From NCBI RefSeq assembly GCF_030246925.1, contig NZ_CP126740.1, positions 186,001 through 250,000 of the forward strand: a DNA stretch of 64,000 bases, in the 5' to 3' direction. How positions within the stretch are numbered: the first letter of the stretch is position 1; each line of letters opens with the position of its first letter. The DNA is from Microbacterium sp. zg-Y625 (lineage in GTDB: Bacteria > Actinomycetota > Actinomycetes > Actinomycetales > Microbacteriaceae). Position numbers and translations under genes: made by a program. This document shows, in pieces, positions 35,450 through 43,105 of this stretch. Under the pieces are notes generated by a model. The model saw nothing but the letters and a program-made list of their open reading frames with translations. It was not told the origin of the DNA and searched no databases.

Positions 35450-36976
35450 GTGACTGAACAGCCGTCGTCGACGCCCCCCGAACATGCCCTCGAGGAGGAC
35501 GTGTTCGAGCAGAAGGCCGTGCGGCTGGCCAAGCGCGAACGGCTGATCGCCGAGCGCCAGGATGCCGCCGGTGGCGCCTATCCGGTGTCGGTGCCCGTCA
35601 CCGACACCATTCCGGCGCTGCGTGAGCGGTTCGCCGACCTCGCCCCCGGCGACGAGACCGGTGTCGTCGCCGGAGTCGCCGGCCGCGTGGTCTTCAGCCG
35701 CAACACCGGCAAGCTGTGCTTCGCCTCGCTGCAGGCCGGTGACGGCAGCCGCATCCAGGCGATGGTGTCGCTCGCCGAGGTGGGCGAGGAGTCGCTGCAG
35801 GCGTGGAAGGACCTCGTCGACCTCGGCGACCACGTCTTCGTCAGCGGCCAGGTCATCTCCAGCCGCCGCGGTGAGCTGTCGATCATGGTGCGCGAGTGGG
35901 CGATCGCCGCGAAGGCGCTGCTGCCGCTGCCCAACCTCTACACCGAGCTGAGCGAAGAGAGCCGGGTGCGCTCGCGCTACCTCGACCTCATCACGCGCGC
36001 GCAGGCCCGCGACACGGTGCTGGCGCGCGCCAAGGTGAACGCCAGCCTGCGCGACACCTTCGGCCGGCACGGGTTCGTCGAGGTGGAGACGCCCATGCTG
36101 CAGGTGCAGCACGGCGGCGCCGCCGCCCGCCCGTTCGTGACGCACTCCAACGCGTTCGACACCGACCTGTACCTGCGCATCGCGCCGGAGCTCTTCCTCA
36201 AGCGCGCCGTCGTCGGCGGCATCGACCGGGTGTTCGAGATCAACCGCAACTTCCGCAACGAGGGCGCGGACTCCACCCACAGCCCCGAGTTCGCCATGCT
36301 CGAGGCCTACCAGGCCTACAGCGACTACAACGGCATCGCGGACCTCACCCAGGAGCTCGTCCAGAACGCCGCGATCGCCGTCGCCGGCTCCACCACGGTC
36401 ACCTGGGCCGACGGCACCGAGTACGACCTGGGCGGCGAGTGGGACCGCATCTCGATGTACGAGTCGCTGTCGGCGGCATCCGGGCGCACCATCACGCCGC
36501 AGACGTCCGTCGAGGAGCTCAGCGCCTTCGCGGCCGAGGTCGGCGTCGAGGTGCCGCCGAAGATCGCCACGCACGGCAAGTTCGTCGAAGAGCTGTGGGA
36601 GCACTTCGTCAAGGGCGGTCTGACCCGCCCCACCTTCGTCATGGACTTCCCCGTCGACACGAGCCCGCTCGTACGCGAGCACCGATCGATCCCGGGCGTC
36701 GTGGAGAAGTGGGACCTGTACATCCGCGGCTTCGAGCTGGCCACCGGATACTCCGAGCTCGTCGATCCCGTGATCCAGCGCGAGCGCTTCGTCGAGCAGG
36801 CCAAGCTCGCCGCGCAGGGCGACGACGAGGCGATGCGGGTGGACGAGGAGTTCCTGCGGGCCCTCGAGCACGCCATGCCTCCCACGGGCGGCATGGGCAT
36901 GGGCATCGACCGGCTCATGATGGCGATCACCGGTCTCGGCATCCGCGAGACGATCCTCTTCCCGCTCGTCAAGTAG
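35450..36976 (+). CDS. lysS: Lysine--tRNA ligase, class II
   Basis: A 508-residue cytoplasmic enzyme that charges tRNA-Lys. Residues about 60-170 are the OB-fold anticodon-binding domain ([20 protein letters not shown]). The class II catalytic core follows, with motif 2 ([14 protein letters not shown]) and motif 3 ([15 protein letters not shown]). The length is normal. The GTG start has AAGGAG upstream. It follows the peptide-utilisation block and is convergent with the DUF4192 gene. Confidence 0.98.
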   Translation: MTEQPSSTPPEHALEEDVFEQKAVRLAKRERLIAERQDAAGGAYPVSVPVTDTIPALRERFADLAPGDETGVVAGVAGRVVFSRNTGKLCFASLQAGDGSRIQAMVSLAEVGEESLQAWKDLVDLGDHVFVSGQVISSRRGELSIMVREWAIAAKALLPLPNLYTELSEESRVRSRYLDLITRAQARDTVLARAKVNASLRDTFGRHGFVEVETPMLQVQHGGAAARPFVTHSNAFDTDLYLRIAPELFLKRAVVGGIDRVFEINRNFRNEGADSTHSPEFAMLEAYQAYSDYNGIADLTQELVQNAAIAVAGSTTVTWADGTEYDLGGEWDRISMYESLSAASGRTITPQTSVEELSAFAAEVGVEVPPKIATHGKFVEELWEHFVKGGLTRPTFVMDFPVDTSPLVREHRSIPGVVEKWDLYIRGFELATGYSELVDPVIQRERFVEQAKLAAQGDDEAMRVDEEFLRALEHAMPPTGGMGMGIDRLMMAITGLGIRETILFPLVK

Positions 36977-37004
36977 CCGCAGCCAGGCGGGCAGCCCATG
37001 CCGG

Positions 37005-38117
37005 TCACCCCGCGCGGAACGCCCAGTCGGGCAGGTGCCCGGCAGCCACGAATGCACGCACGATCTGCGTCAGGCCGTGGCCGGGGTCGAGGTCGGCCGC
37101 CATGCGCGCATACCGATCGGCGTGGGTCGAGCGGCCGAGCGCCCACGACAGCCACGCGCAGGTGGCCAGCGCGCCCGGGCGCGCAGCGCGCGGCGCGAGG
37201 GCGGCAAGGCGCCGGGTGAGGTCGAGCGCCCGGGTGAGTCGGACGGGGTCCGGCCGCGGGCCGTCGCCCCACATGGTCATCGCAAGGTCCGCCGGATACT
37301 CCGCGCCTTCTTCCCACCGGCGCTGCGCTTCCAGCGCGCGGATGCCACGGGGTGCGTCCGCGGCCCACTGCACGATCGCCACATCCCGCAGCGCCGGGCG
37401 TGACAGACACCACAGCAGCAGCGCCGCGTCGAAGGGCGCCAACGCTTCGGGGTCGGCATCGAGACACTGCTCGAAGCACGCCACGACGTCATCGAGTCGC
37501 TCGACCACCGCCAGCGCCTCCGGATGGATGCGCCGGCGCCCCCGTCGCGGGGGGCCTTCGGCCTCGTCTTCGCCCAGGTCCCGCAGCGCCGCACGCACCG
37601 CGCGCAGCGCGGCGGCCACCGCCTCGGCCTGTCTCGGATGGACGGACGGCAGCTCCGCACCGGTCGTCTGATCGCCCGGCGCGGTCGCGACCGGTGCCGG
37701 CAGCGCCAGCGCCGCGAGCGGTCGCCCGCCGCGAGGACAGTCGGGATCGAGGGCGGAGCCCCAGCCGTCGCTCCCGACGCTCAGGGCATCGGTGACGCGC
37801 AGACCGCACGCGTCGGCGGCGCCACGGATGCCGGCCAGCAGCGCCGAGCCGGGCAGGCCCTTCGCGCATGAGTCGTCGGAGAACACCGCCGCGGCCAGTG
37901 CGTCGGCGTGCGGCACGCGGCACACCATTCCGAGGCAGGTGGCGGCGAAGGCGTCGAGATCGGTGCCGTCGCGCGGCAGATCGAGCCGCAGCGCCCCGAT
38001 GCTGCGGGACCCCCGGAAGGGGACCAGCACGAGGCTGCGCACGGGGGTGAACCCGAGCATCGCCGGGAGCAGCGAGAGGAAGTGCGCGGCATCCGCCGCC
38101 TTCACGATCGTGGTCAT
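37005..38117 (-). CDS. DUF4192-family protein
   Basis: A 370-residue protein from the ATG at 38117 (MTTIVKAADAAHFLSLLPAM). The N-terminal region LLPAMLGFTPVRSLVLVPF followed by RLDLPRD is characteristic of DUF4192, an actinobacterial family of unknown function often near lysS. The second half is helical and resembles repeats that measure or scaffold (GALATCAWLSWALGRSTHAD). It has no TM segment. No strong ribosome site is visible. A longer upstream frame exists but lies antisense to the cardiolipin synthase gene. Confidence 0.85.
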   Translation of the reverse strand: MTTIVKAADAAHFLSLLPAMLGFTPVRSLVLVPFRGSRSIGALRLDLPRDGTDLDAFAATCLGMVCRVPHADALAAAVFSDDSCAKGLPGSALLAGIRGAADACGLRVTDALSVGSDGWGSALDPDCPRGGRPLAALALPAPVATAPGDQTTGAELPSVHPRQAEAVAAALRAVRAALRDLGEDEAEGPPRRGRRRIHPEALAVVERLDDVVACFEQCLDADPEALAPFDAALLLWCLSRPALRDVAIVQWAADAPRGIRALEAQRRWEEGAEYPADLAMTMWGDGPRPDPVRLTRALDLTRRLAALAPRAARPGALATCAWLSWALGRSTHADRYARMAADLDPGHGLTQIVRAFVAAGHLPDWAFRAG

Positions 38118-38273
38118 GTCGCCAGCGTGGCGCTCCGGCGCTCCCGGCGTCGGAGCAGCCCGACCCCCGTTGTGGAGGGGGTGCGGAATCAGCCCGCGGT
38201 GCAGGAGCCGCCGCAGCGCACCCGTCCGGACGCGGCGGATCACTCCCGGCGATGCGCGACGTACGATGGAGGC

Positions 38274-38477
38274 ATGGACACTGCCTGGACCGCCGTCGTG
38301 TGGGCTCTGCTTCCCACCCTCGTGGTCGCGGGCCTCTTCTGGTTCGTCCTGCGCGGCATCCTGCGCATGGACCGCACCGAGCGTCGGGTCCATGCCCGCA
38401 TCGAGGCCGAGGAGCGCGCCAAGCGCGGTCTGCCGCCTGTCGCCGGTGACGCGGGAGCCGCGCACAACGCGGGATGA
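38274..38477 (+). CDS. Small single-pass membrane protein
   Basis: A 67-residue protein: one TM helix (AVVWALLPTLVVAGLFWFVL) followed by a basic-acidic amphipathic region RTERRVHARIEAEERAKR. TACGAT (38262-38267) lies exactly 6 nt before the ATG, and GGAGG overlaps that spacer, so both leaderless and leadered translation are possible. It precedes the cardiolipin synthase gene by 45 nt and may be co-expressed. The function is unknown. Confidence 0.75.
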   Translation: MDTAWTAVVWALLPTLVVAGLFWFVLRGILRMDRTERRVHARIEAEERAKRGLPPVAGDAGAAHNAG

Positions 38478-38522
38478 CCGCGGCCCCCGATACGCTGACC
38501 CTGTGAGCAGCGAGGGGGGAAA

Positions 38523-39989
38523 GTGATCAGCATCACTTTCGACTGGACCTGGTGGGTCATCCTCGCCTTCTTCGTGGACCTCATCGTGCGCATCACGGCG
38601 ATCATCGTCATCCCCCGCAATCGCCGCCCCACCGCGGCCATGGCGTGGCTGCTGGCGATCTACTTCATCCCCTTCGTGGGCGTCTTCCTGTTCCTGTTGA
38701 TCGGCAATCCGCGGCTGCCCCGCAAGCGTCGCCTCAAGCAGGACCAGATCAACGAGTACATCCACGAGACGAGCGAGCACCTCGACTTCGGCACGCTGCG
38801 TCCGCACGCTCCCGAGTGGTTCAACGCGGTCGTCACGCTCAACCGCACGCTGGGTGCCCTGCCCCTCGCCGGTGACAACGCCGCGCACCTCATCGCGGAC
38901 TACGAGGCGTCGCTTCGGGAGCAGGCCAAGGCGATCCGCGCGGCGGAGCGCTACGTGCATGTCGAGTACTACATCCTGCAGTCCGACCCCACGACCGATG
39001 ACTTCTTCCGGGCGCTGGAAGAGGCAAGCGCGCGCGGTGTGGTGGTGCGGGTGCTCATGGACCACTGGGCCAACCGGGGAAAGCCCTTCTACAAGCAGAC
39101 CCTCCGCCGGCTCGATGGCATGGGCGCGCATTGCCACCTGATGCTGCCGGTGCAGCCGTTCAAGGGCAAGTACCAGCGCCCTGACCTGCGCAACCACCGC
39201 AAGCTGCTCGTGATCGACGGGGTGGTGGCGTTCGTGGGGTCCCAGAACATCACCGACTCCAGCTACAACCTGCGCCGCAACATCCGCCGGGGCCTGCACT
39301 GGGTCGACCTCATGGTGCGCGTGGAGGGGCCGGTCGTGGCATCCGTCAACGCCGTGTTCCTCTCGGACTGGTACAGCGAGACCGACGAGACGCTGACCGA
39401 GGAGATCGACCTGTTCGAGGTCACGACCGGACCGGGGGACCTGGACTGTCAGATCGTGCCGTCCGGCCCGGGGTTCGAATTCCAGAACAACCTCAAGCTG
39501 TTCCTGAGCTTGATGTACGCGGCCCAGCGCAAGCTCATCATCGTCAGCCCGTACTTCGTGCCCGACGAGTCGGTGCTTCTCGCGATCTCCACCGCATGCC
39601 AGCGCGGCGTAGACGTGCAGATGTTCGTGTCAGAAGAAGGCGATCAGGCGATCGTCTACCACGCCCAGCGCAGCTACTACGAGGCGCTGCTGCGCGCCGG
39701 CGTGCGCATCTGGCTGTACCCGAAGCCCTACATCCTGCACTCGAAGTCGATGACCGTCGACGATGAGGTCGCGGTGATCGGCTCGAGCAACATGGACATG
39801 CGCTCGTTCGGTCTCAACCTCGAGATCTCGATGCTGGTGCGCGGCGAAGAGTTCGTCACGGAGATGCGCGACGTCGAGCAGATGTACCGGGAGCTCAGTC
39901 GGGAGCTCACGCTCGAGGAGTGGGAGCAGCAGCCGTTGCGGTCGACCGTGCTCGACAACCTGGGAAGGCTCACCTCCGCGCTGCAGTGA
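38523..39989 (+). CDS. cls: Cardiolipin synthase (phospholipase D family)
   Basis: A 488-residue enzyme that makes cardiolipin from two phosphatidylglycerol molecules at the membrane. Two N-terminal TM helices (ILAFFVDLIVRITAIIVI and AMAWLLAIYFIPFVGVFLFL) precede two PLD domains with HKD motifs in NHRKLLVIDGVVAFVGSQN and LHSKSMTVDDEVAVIGSSN. GAGGGGGGAAA precedes the GTG start. A TACGCT element lies upstream at about 38490. The length matches bacterial Cls. Confidence 0.95.
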   Translation: MISITFDWTWWVILAFFVDLIVRITAIIVIPRNRRPTAAMAWLLAIYFIPFVGVFLFLLIGNPRLPRKRRLKQDQINEYIHETSEHLDFGTLRPHAPEWFNAVVTLNRTLGALPLAGDNAAHLIADYEASLREQAKAIRAAERYVHVEYYILQSDPTTDDFFRALEEASARGVVVRVLMDHWANRGKPFYKQTLRRLDGMGAHCHLMLPVQPFKGKYQRPDLRNHRKLLVIDGVVAFVGSQNITDSSYNLRRNIRRGLHWVDLMVRVEGPVVASVNAVFLSDWYSETDETLTEEIDLFEVTTGPGDLDCQIVPSGPGFEFQNNLKLFLSLMYAAQRKLIIVSPYFVPDESVLLAISTACQRGVDVQMFVSEEGDQAIVYHAQRSYYEALLRAGVRIWLYPKPYILHSKSMTVDDEVAVIGSSNMDMRSFGLNLEISMLVRGEEFVTEMRDVEQMYRELSRELTLEEWEQQPLRSTVLDNLGRLTSALQ

Positions 39990-40052
39990 GCGTTATCGCG
40001 ATGTGACCGGACTCGGCGGCGGCGCCCAGACAGTCGCGCCAGGATGGATGCC

Positions 40053-40784
40053 ATGACCACCCGAATCGCCTCCACTCTCGCCGGGGGCGGCCTCGCCCTG
40101 CTGCTGATGGCCTCGCTCACCGCCTGCGCCACCGACTCATCCGACCCCACACCTCCGGCAAGCGGGGGCGTCGGCGGAGCGACCGAAGTCGAAGTGGATG
40201 CCGTCTGGCTCGACGGCGGCCGCATGGTGGGTCTCGTGACGCAGGGGTCGTCCTCGTGCGTCCCCATCGCCGACGGCGCCACGCTGTCGGCCGATGGCGC
40301 GCTCGAGGTGACGCTCGTCGAGTCGGCATCCGAGGTCTGCACCGCCGACATGGCGCCGCGGGTGACGGTCGTATCGCTCCCCGACGGCGTCGATCCGTCG
40401 CAGGATCTGCAGATCGACGTCACGGGCGACGGCTACCGCGGGGAGACCGACCTCGACGGCGTCGCGGGGCTCTCCGCGCCGGCGGGCGAGACGGACTACG
40501 CCCCGAGCGCCGGATGGCTGGACGACGGCGCGTTCGCCGTGCTCACGTGGGGCTCCTCGTCGTGCGCGCCGGTCATTCAGGACATTGAGGTGACGGCATC
40601 CGACGCCGTCACGGTGACCTTCGCCGCTCCCGAGCCCGACCGCATGTGCACGATGGACATCGCCCCGCGCGCTGTGCTCGCCTTCCCCGAGGGTGACCTC
40701 GCCGACGACGCGCCGGTCACGCTGACGCTCACCGGCGGCGGTCCGGAGTTCGAGACCCCCGTCACCACGACGATCCTCGGCTGA
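40053..40784 (+). CDS. Putative lipoprotein with internal duplication
   Basis: A 243-residue protein. The signal peptide ends in the lipobox LTAC (cleavage before Cys about residue 25), so it should be lipid-anchored outside. Two tandem domains of roughly 90 residues follow. Each has a W-L-D-(D/G)-G start, a GSSSC motif and a later C-T-x-D-(M/I)-APR motif, suggesting one disulfide per domain. The second domain ends at the C-terminus. The function is unknown. AGGATG lies before the chosen ATG. Confidence 0.8.
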   Translation: MTTRIASTLAGGGLALLLMASLTACATDSSDPTPPASGGVGGATEVEVDAVWLDGGRMVGLVTQGSSSCVPIADGATLSADGALEVTLVESASEVCTADMAPRVTVVSLPDGVDPSQDLQIDVTGDGYRGETDLDGVAGLSAPAGETDYAPSAGWLDDGAFAVLTWGSSSCAPVIQDIEVTASDAVTVTFAAPEPDRMCTMDIAPRAVLAFPEGDLADDAPVTLTLTGGGPEFETPVTTTILG

Positions 40785-41002
40785 CCCCCGCCTCGCCGCG
40801 CCCGCGGCGGCGCGGCGCTGCTCGAGTGTCACGAATGGCGGGTGGCGGAGGGGTCCGACCGTGCGGAAGCGCCACCGGAGCGGCGCGTATCGCTCCGCCG
40901 CGAACACGCGTGGCTCCTGCACAGGGTGCCGATGGCGGGGATCCATCCCCAGAAGGTGTTCCGGGGCTACGGCGGGCAGCCCGCGGATGCCAGGTTGTGG
41001 CC

Positions 41003-41947
41003 ATGCTTCGTCACCCGCTCCCCGAGTTCTCGACGCCGGCGTTCACCACGGCGGATGCCGAAGCGGCCGGCGTGGCACGCTCGAGGCTCCGCGCGGCAGA
41101 TCTCGAGCACCCGTTCCACGGCGTGCACGTCGTCCGTGATGGCCGGCCACCGGTGCTGCGACCCGAGGACGAGATCGTCGCTCGCGCCCGCATCGCGTAC
41201 CTTCGACTCAGTGACGGGGCCTTCTTCTCGCACCTGACGGCCGCGGTCCTGTGGGGCGTGCCCCTTCCTGCCGGCATCCTCCTCGTGCAGGACGAACTCG
41301 ACGTCGGAGTGCTGCATCCCACGCGTCCACCGCGGGCGCGCGGGCTGCGCGGTCATCGCGTACAGCCCGAACACGTACGACTGACCGTGCACCCGGAGCA
41401 CCGGCTCCCGGTGCCGACCCCCGCCAGCACCTGGGCGATGCTCGGCGGCGTGCTCCGGCATCCCTACGATCTCGTGGCGGTCGCGGACGCCCTTGTGAGC
41501 GACCGTCGGTACGACGCCGCGGGCCCCCTCGCCACCCGCGCGCAGCTCGAGGCCGCCGTCTTCACGAAGCGGCGTGTCGGTGTGCGCGCGTTGCGTGAAG
41601 CGCTGGTGCGGGTGCGACCGTGCGTGGCGTCGCGCACAGAGACCTGGACGCGGCTGGTGATCGTGGATGCCGGATTGCCGGAGCCGCTCATCAACCACAC
41701 CGTGGTCGACGGTGGCGGCCGGTTCATCGCGTGCGTGGATCTTGCCTACCCGCAGTGGAAGGTCGCGGTCGAATACGAGGGCGCGCACCATCTCTTCGAC
41801 GCGACGCAGTGGGCGAATGACATCCGCCGATACGAGCGGCTCGCGGCCGAGGGGTGGCGGGTGATCCGCGTCACGAGAGAGGACCTGTTCCGGTATCCCG
41901 AGCGTCTGGTGCTCCGTGTGCGTCGCGCGATTCGTGCCGCGGCCTGA
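41003..41947 (+). CDS. DUF559/Vsr-like nuclease-fold protein
   Basis: A 314-residue protein from the ATG at 41003 (MLRHPLPEFSTPAF). The N-terminal part (FTTADAEAAGVARSRLRAAD, then FHGVHVVRD) is a winged-helix segment like that of AbiEi-type antitoxins. The C-terminal 110 residues form a DUF559/Vsr-type PD-(D/E)xK fold, with VDLAYPQWKVAVEYEGAHH carrying the likely acidic metal ligands. Many actinobacterial genomes carry several copies; the target is unknown. The gene is flanked by inverted repeats and followed at once by a 9-bp tandem repeat. Confidence 0.8.
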   Translation: MLRHPLPEFSTPAFTTADAEAAGVARSRLRAADLEHPFHGVHVVRDGRPPVLRPEDEIVARARIAYLRLSDGAFFSHLTAAVLWGVPLPAGILLVQDELDVGVLHPTRPPRARGLRGHRVQPEHVRLTVHPEHRLPVPTPASTWAMLGGVLRHPYDLVAVADALVSDRRYDAAGPLATRAQLEAAVFTKRRVGVRALREALVRVRPCVASRTETWTRLVIVDAGLPEPLINHTVVDGGGRFIACVDLAYPQWKVAVEYEGAHHLFDATQWANDIRRYERLAAEGWRVIRVTREDLFRYPERLVLRVRRAIRAAA

Positions 41948-41951
41948 GCCG

Positions 41952-41987
41952 CCGCCCGCGCCGCCCGCGCCGCCCGCGCCGCCCGCG
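41952..41987. repeat. Four tandem copies of CCGCCCGCG
   Basis: A 9-bp unit repeated four times without change, beginning 5 nt after the DUF559 stop and running into the hairpin repeat. This is a likely site of slippage. Confidence 0.85.
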
Positions 41988-42053
41988 CTGCTCCGGTGTC
42001 GCACATGGTGGGTGCTCCGCGCCGCGACTGTGCGGACGCGACACTCGAGCAGC
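41987..42053. repeat. Long hairpin between convergent genes
   Basis: GCTGCTCCGGTGTCGC (41987-42002) and GCGACACTCGAGCAGC (42038-42053) pair at 14 of 16 positions around a 35-nt loop. It separates the 3' ends of the DUF559 gene and the convergent XRE gene, so it may act as a two-way terminator. Its outer arm is also the right inverted repeat of the 40817-42053 unit. Confidence 0.7.
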
Positions 42054-42063
42054 CCCGGCCCCG

Positions 42064-42300
42064 TCAGCGCGGGTCGGCGCGCACCAGCAGATCGCCGACC
42101 TCGCAGTCCAGCGCCCGGCACACCGCCGACAGCGTGGAGTACCGGATCGCCCGCGCGCGGTCGTTCTTGAGCACCGAGAGGTTCACCACCGAGACCCCCA
42201 CCAGCTCCGACAGTCGCGCCAGGGTCATGCCCCGCTCGGCGAGCAGCTCGTCCAGCCGGCAGTGGATGCCGGTGGGGCCGTCCTCCTCCGCGGGGCTCAT
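42064..42300 (-). CDS. Small XRE/Cro-type transcriptional regulator
   Basis: A 78-residue protein that is nearly all helix-turn-helix: LDELLAERGMTLARLSELVG, then VNLSVLKNDRARAIRYSTLS, ending with LDCEVGDLLV. This matches the YozG-like regulators that pair with DUF2975 membrane proteins. The ATG overlaps the DUF2975 stop by 4 bp, so both come from one message. It probably represses its own operon through the three tandem sites at 42932-42980. Confidence 0.9.
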   Translation of the reverse strand: MSPAEEDGPTGIHCRLDELLAERGMTLARLSELVGVSVVNLSVLKNDRARAIRYSTLSAVCRALDCEVGDLLVRADPR

Positions 42301-42920
42301 ACGAGGCCCTCGGTCTCGCGCTGCAGGCGGTCGCCGACGGTGAACACGGTCGAGGCGAGCGCCGCGACGAACCCCAGCATCAGCAGCGACGCGAGGTCGA
42401 CCGACATGAGCACGTTGTTGAAGGTGCCGTCCGAGAGAGCGGCGAACGCCCCGTTGGCGGCCATGTTGCCGAGGAACGGGTAGGCCGCAGCACCCAGGAT
42501 CGCGGTGAGGCCGGCGATGGTCACCAGGCGCGTGTTCGTGCGGCTGAACACCCGGTCGCGCAGCACGCTGCGCGACAGCAGCAGCAGGCAGACCACGACG
42601 GTGAGCACCGCCGCCACCATCAGCACCTGCTGGATCACGATCGACCACAGCGACGCCACGGGCAGGTCCGAGACCGTGAGCACTGCCGTGTCGAGCTCGA
42701 CGGCCACATCGGCGCCGTCCACGCCGATGGGGGCGAGGGCGGGGGTGTCGACGAACTCCGCGAGCACCTGAACGCTCTCGGCCGTCAGCACGTCCACGAT
42801 GCGGGCCACCGCAGCGACGACGGTTCCGACCGTGAGGGCCGCCCCCGCGATCATCATGAACATCAATCCGAACCGGTCACCGGTGGACAGGGCGCGCCCC
42901 GTGGCTGTGGCGTGCGACAT
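42297..42920 (-). CDS. DUF2975 membrane protein
   Basis: A 207-residue protein from the ATG at 42920, which has an ideal GGAGGAAA upstream. It has four TM helices (about residues 20-42, 95-118, 130-150 and 175-195) and a conserved SRSVLRDRVFSRTNTRLV loop between helices 2 and 3, which is typical of DUF2975. Such proteins are encoded with small XRE regulators and may form a membrane-linked sensing pair; no biochemical function is known. Confidence 0.87.
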   Translation of the reverse strand: MSHATATGRALSTGDRFGLMFMMIAGAALTVGTVVAAVARIVDVLTAESVQVLAEFVDTPALAPIGVDGADVAVELDTAVLTVSDLPVASLWSIVIQQVLMVAAVLTVVVCLLLLSRSVLRDRVFSRTNTRLVTIAGLTAILGAAAYPFLGNMAANGAFAALSDGTFNNVLMSVDLASLLMLGFVAALASTVFTVGDRLQRETEGLV

Positions 42921-42931
42921 GGTTTCCTCCA

Positions 42932-42980
42932 TAACGATTGTCGTTAATATCGATCATCGTTACAGTATCGATTCTCGATA
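42932..42980 (-). promoter_or_regulatory. Three tandem operator-like sites upstream of DUF2975-XRE
   Basis: Three 15-bp inverted repeats share the pattern TAWCGA-N3-TCGWTA: TAACGATTGTCGTTA (42932-42946), TATCGATCATCGTTA (42948-42962) and TATCGATTCTCGATA (42966-42980). They begin 16 and 18 bp apart and end 12 bp before the DUF2975 start codon. The spacing would place dimers on nearly one face of the helix. The small XRE protein of the same operon is the natural candidate to bind. Confidence 0.75.
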
Positions 42981-43105
42981 TGTCCGTCAACAGCGGACCG
43001 GGCCGACGCCGGCATCCGCCCGTGGCGAACAACGGGCATAGGGGGACCCTCCGGTCGTTACCCTTTTTGGTAAGCGCCAGAACTGTGCGCTTGGAGGAGT
43101 CGACG

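Larger units (their letters stand above)
40817..42053. mobile_element. Possible inverted-repeat-bounded unit carrying a nuclease-like gene
   Basis: GCTGCTCGAGTGTC (40817-40830) is exactly complementary to GACACTCGAGCAGC (42040-42053); extending inward gives 16 of 17 matches. The 1.24-kb interval contains one gene, the DUF559 nuclease-like CDS. No target-site duplication or known transposase motif is apparent. It could be a small mobile or formerly mobile unit, or two copies of an intergenic hairpin repeat on either side of the gene. Confidence 0.4.
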
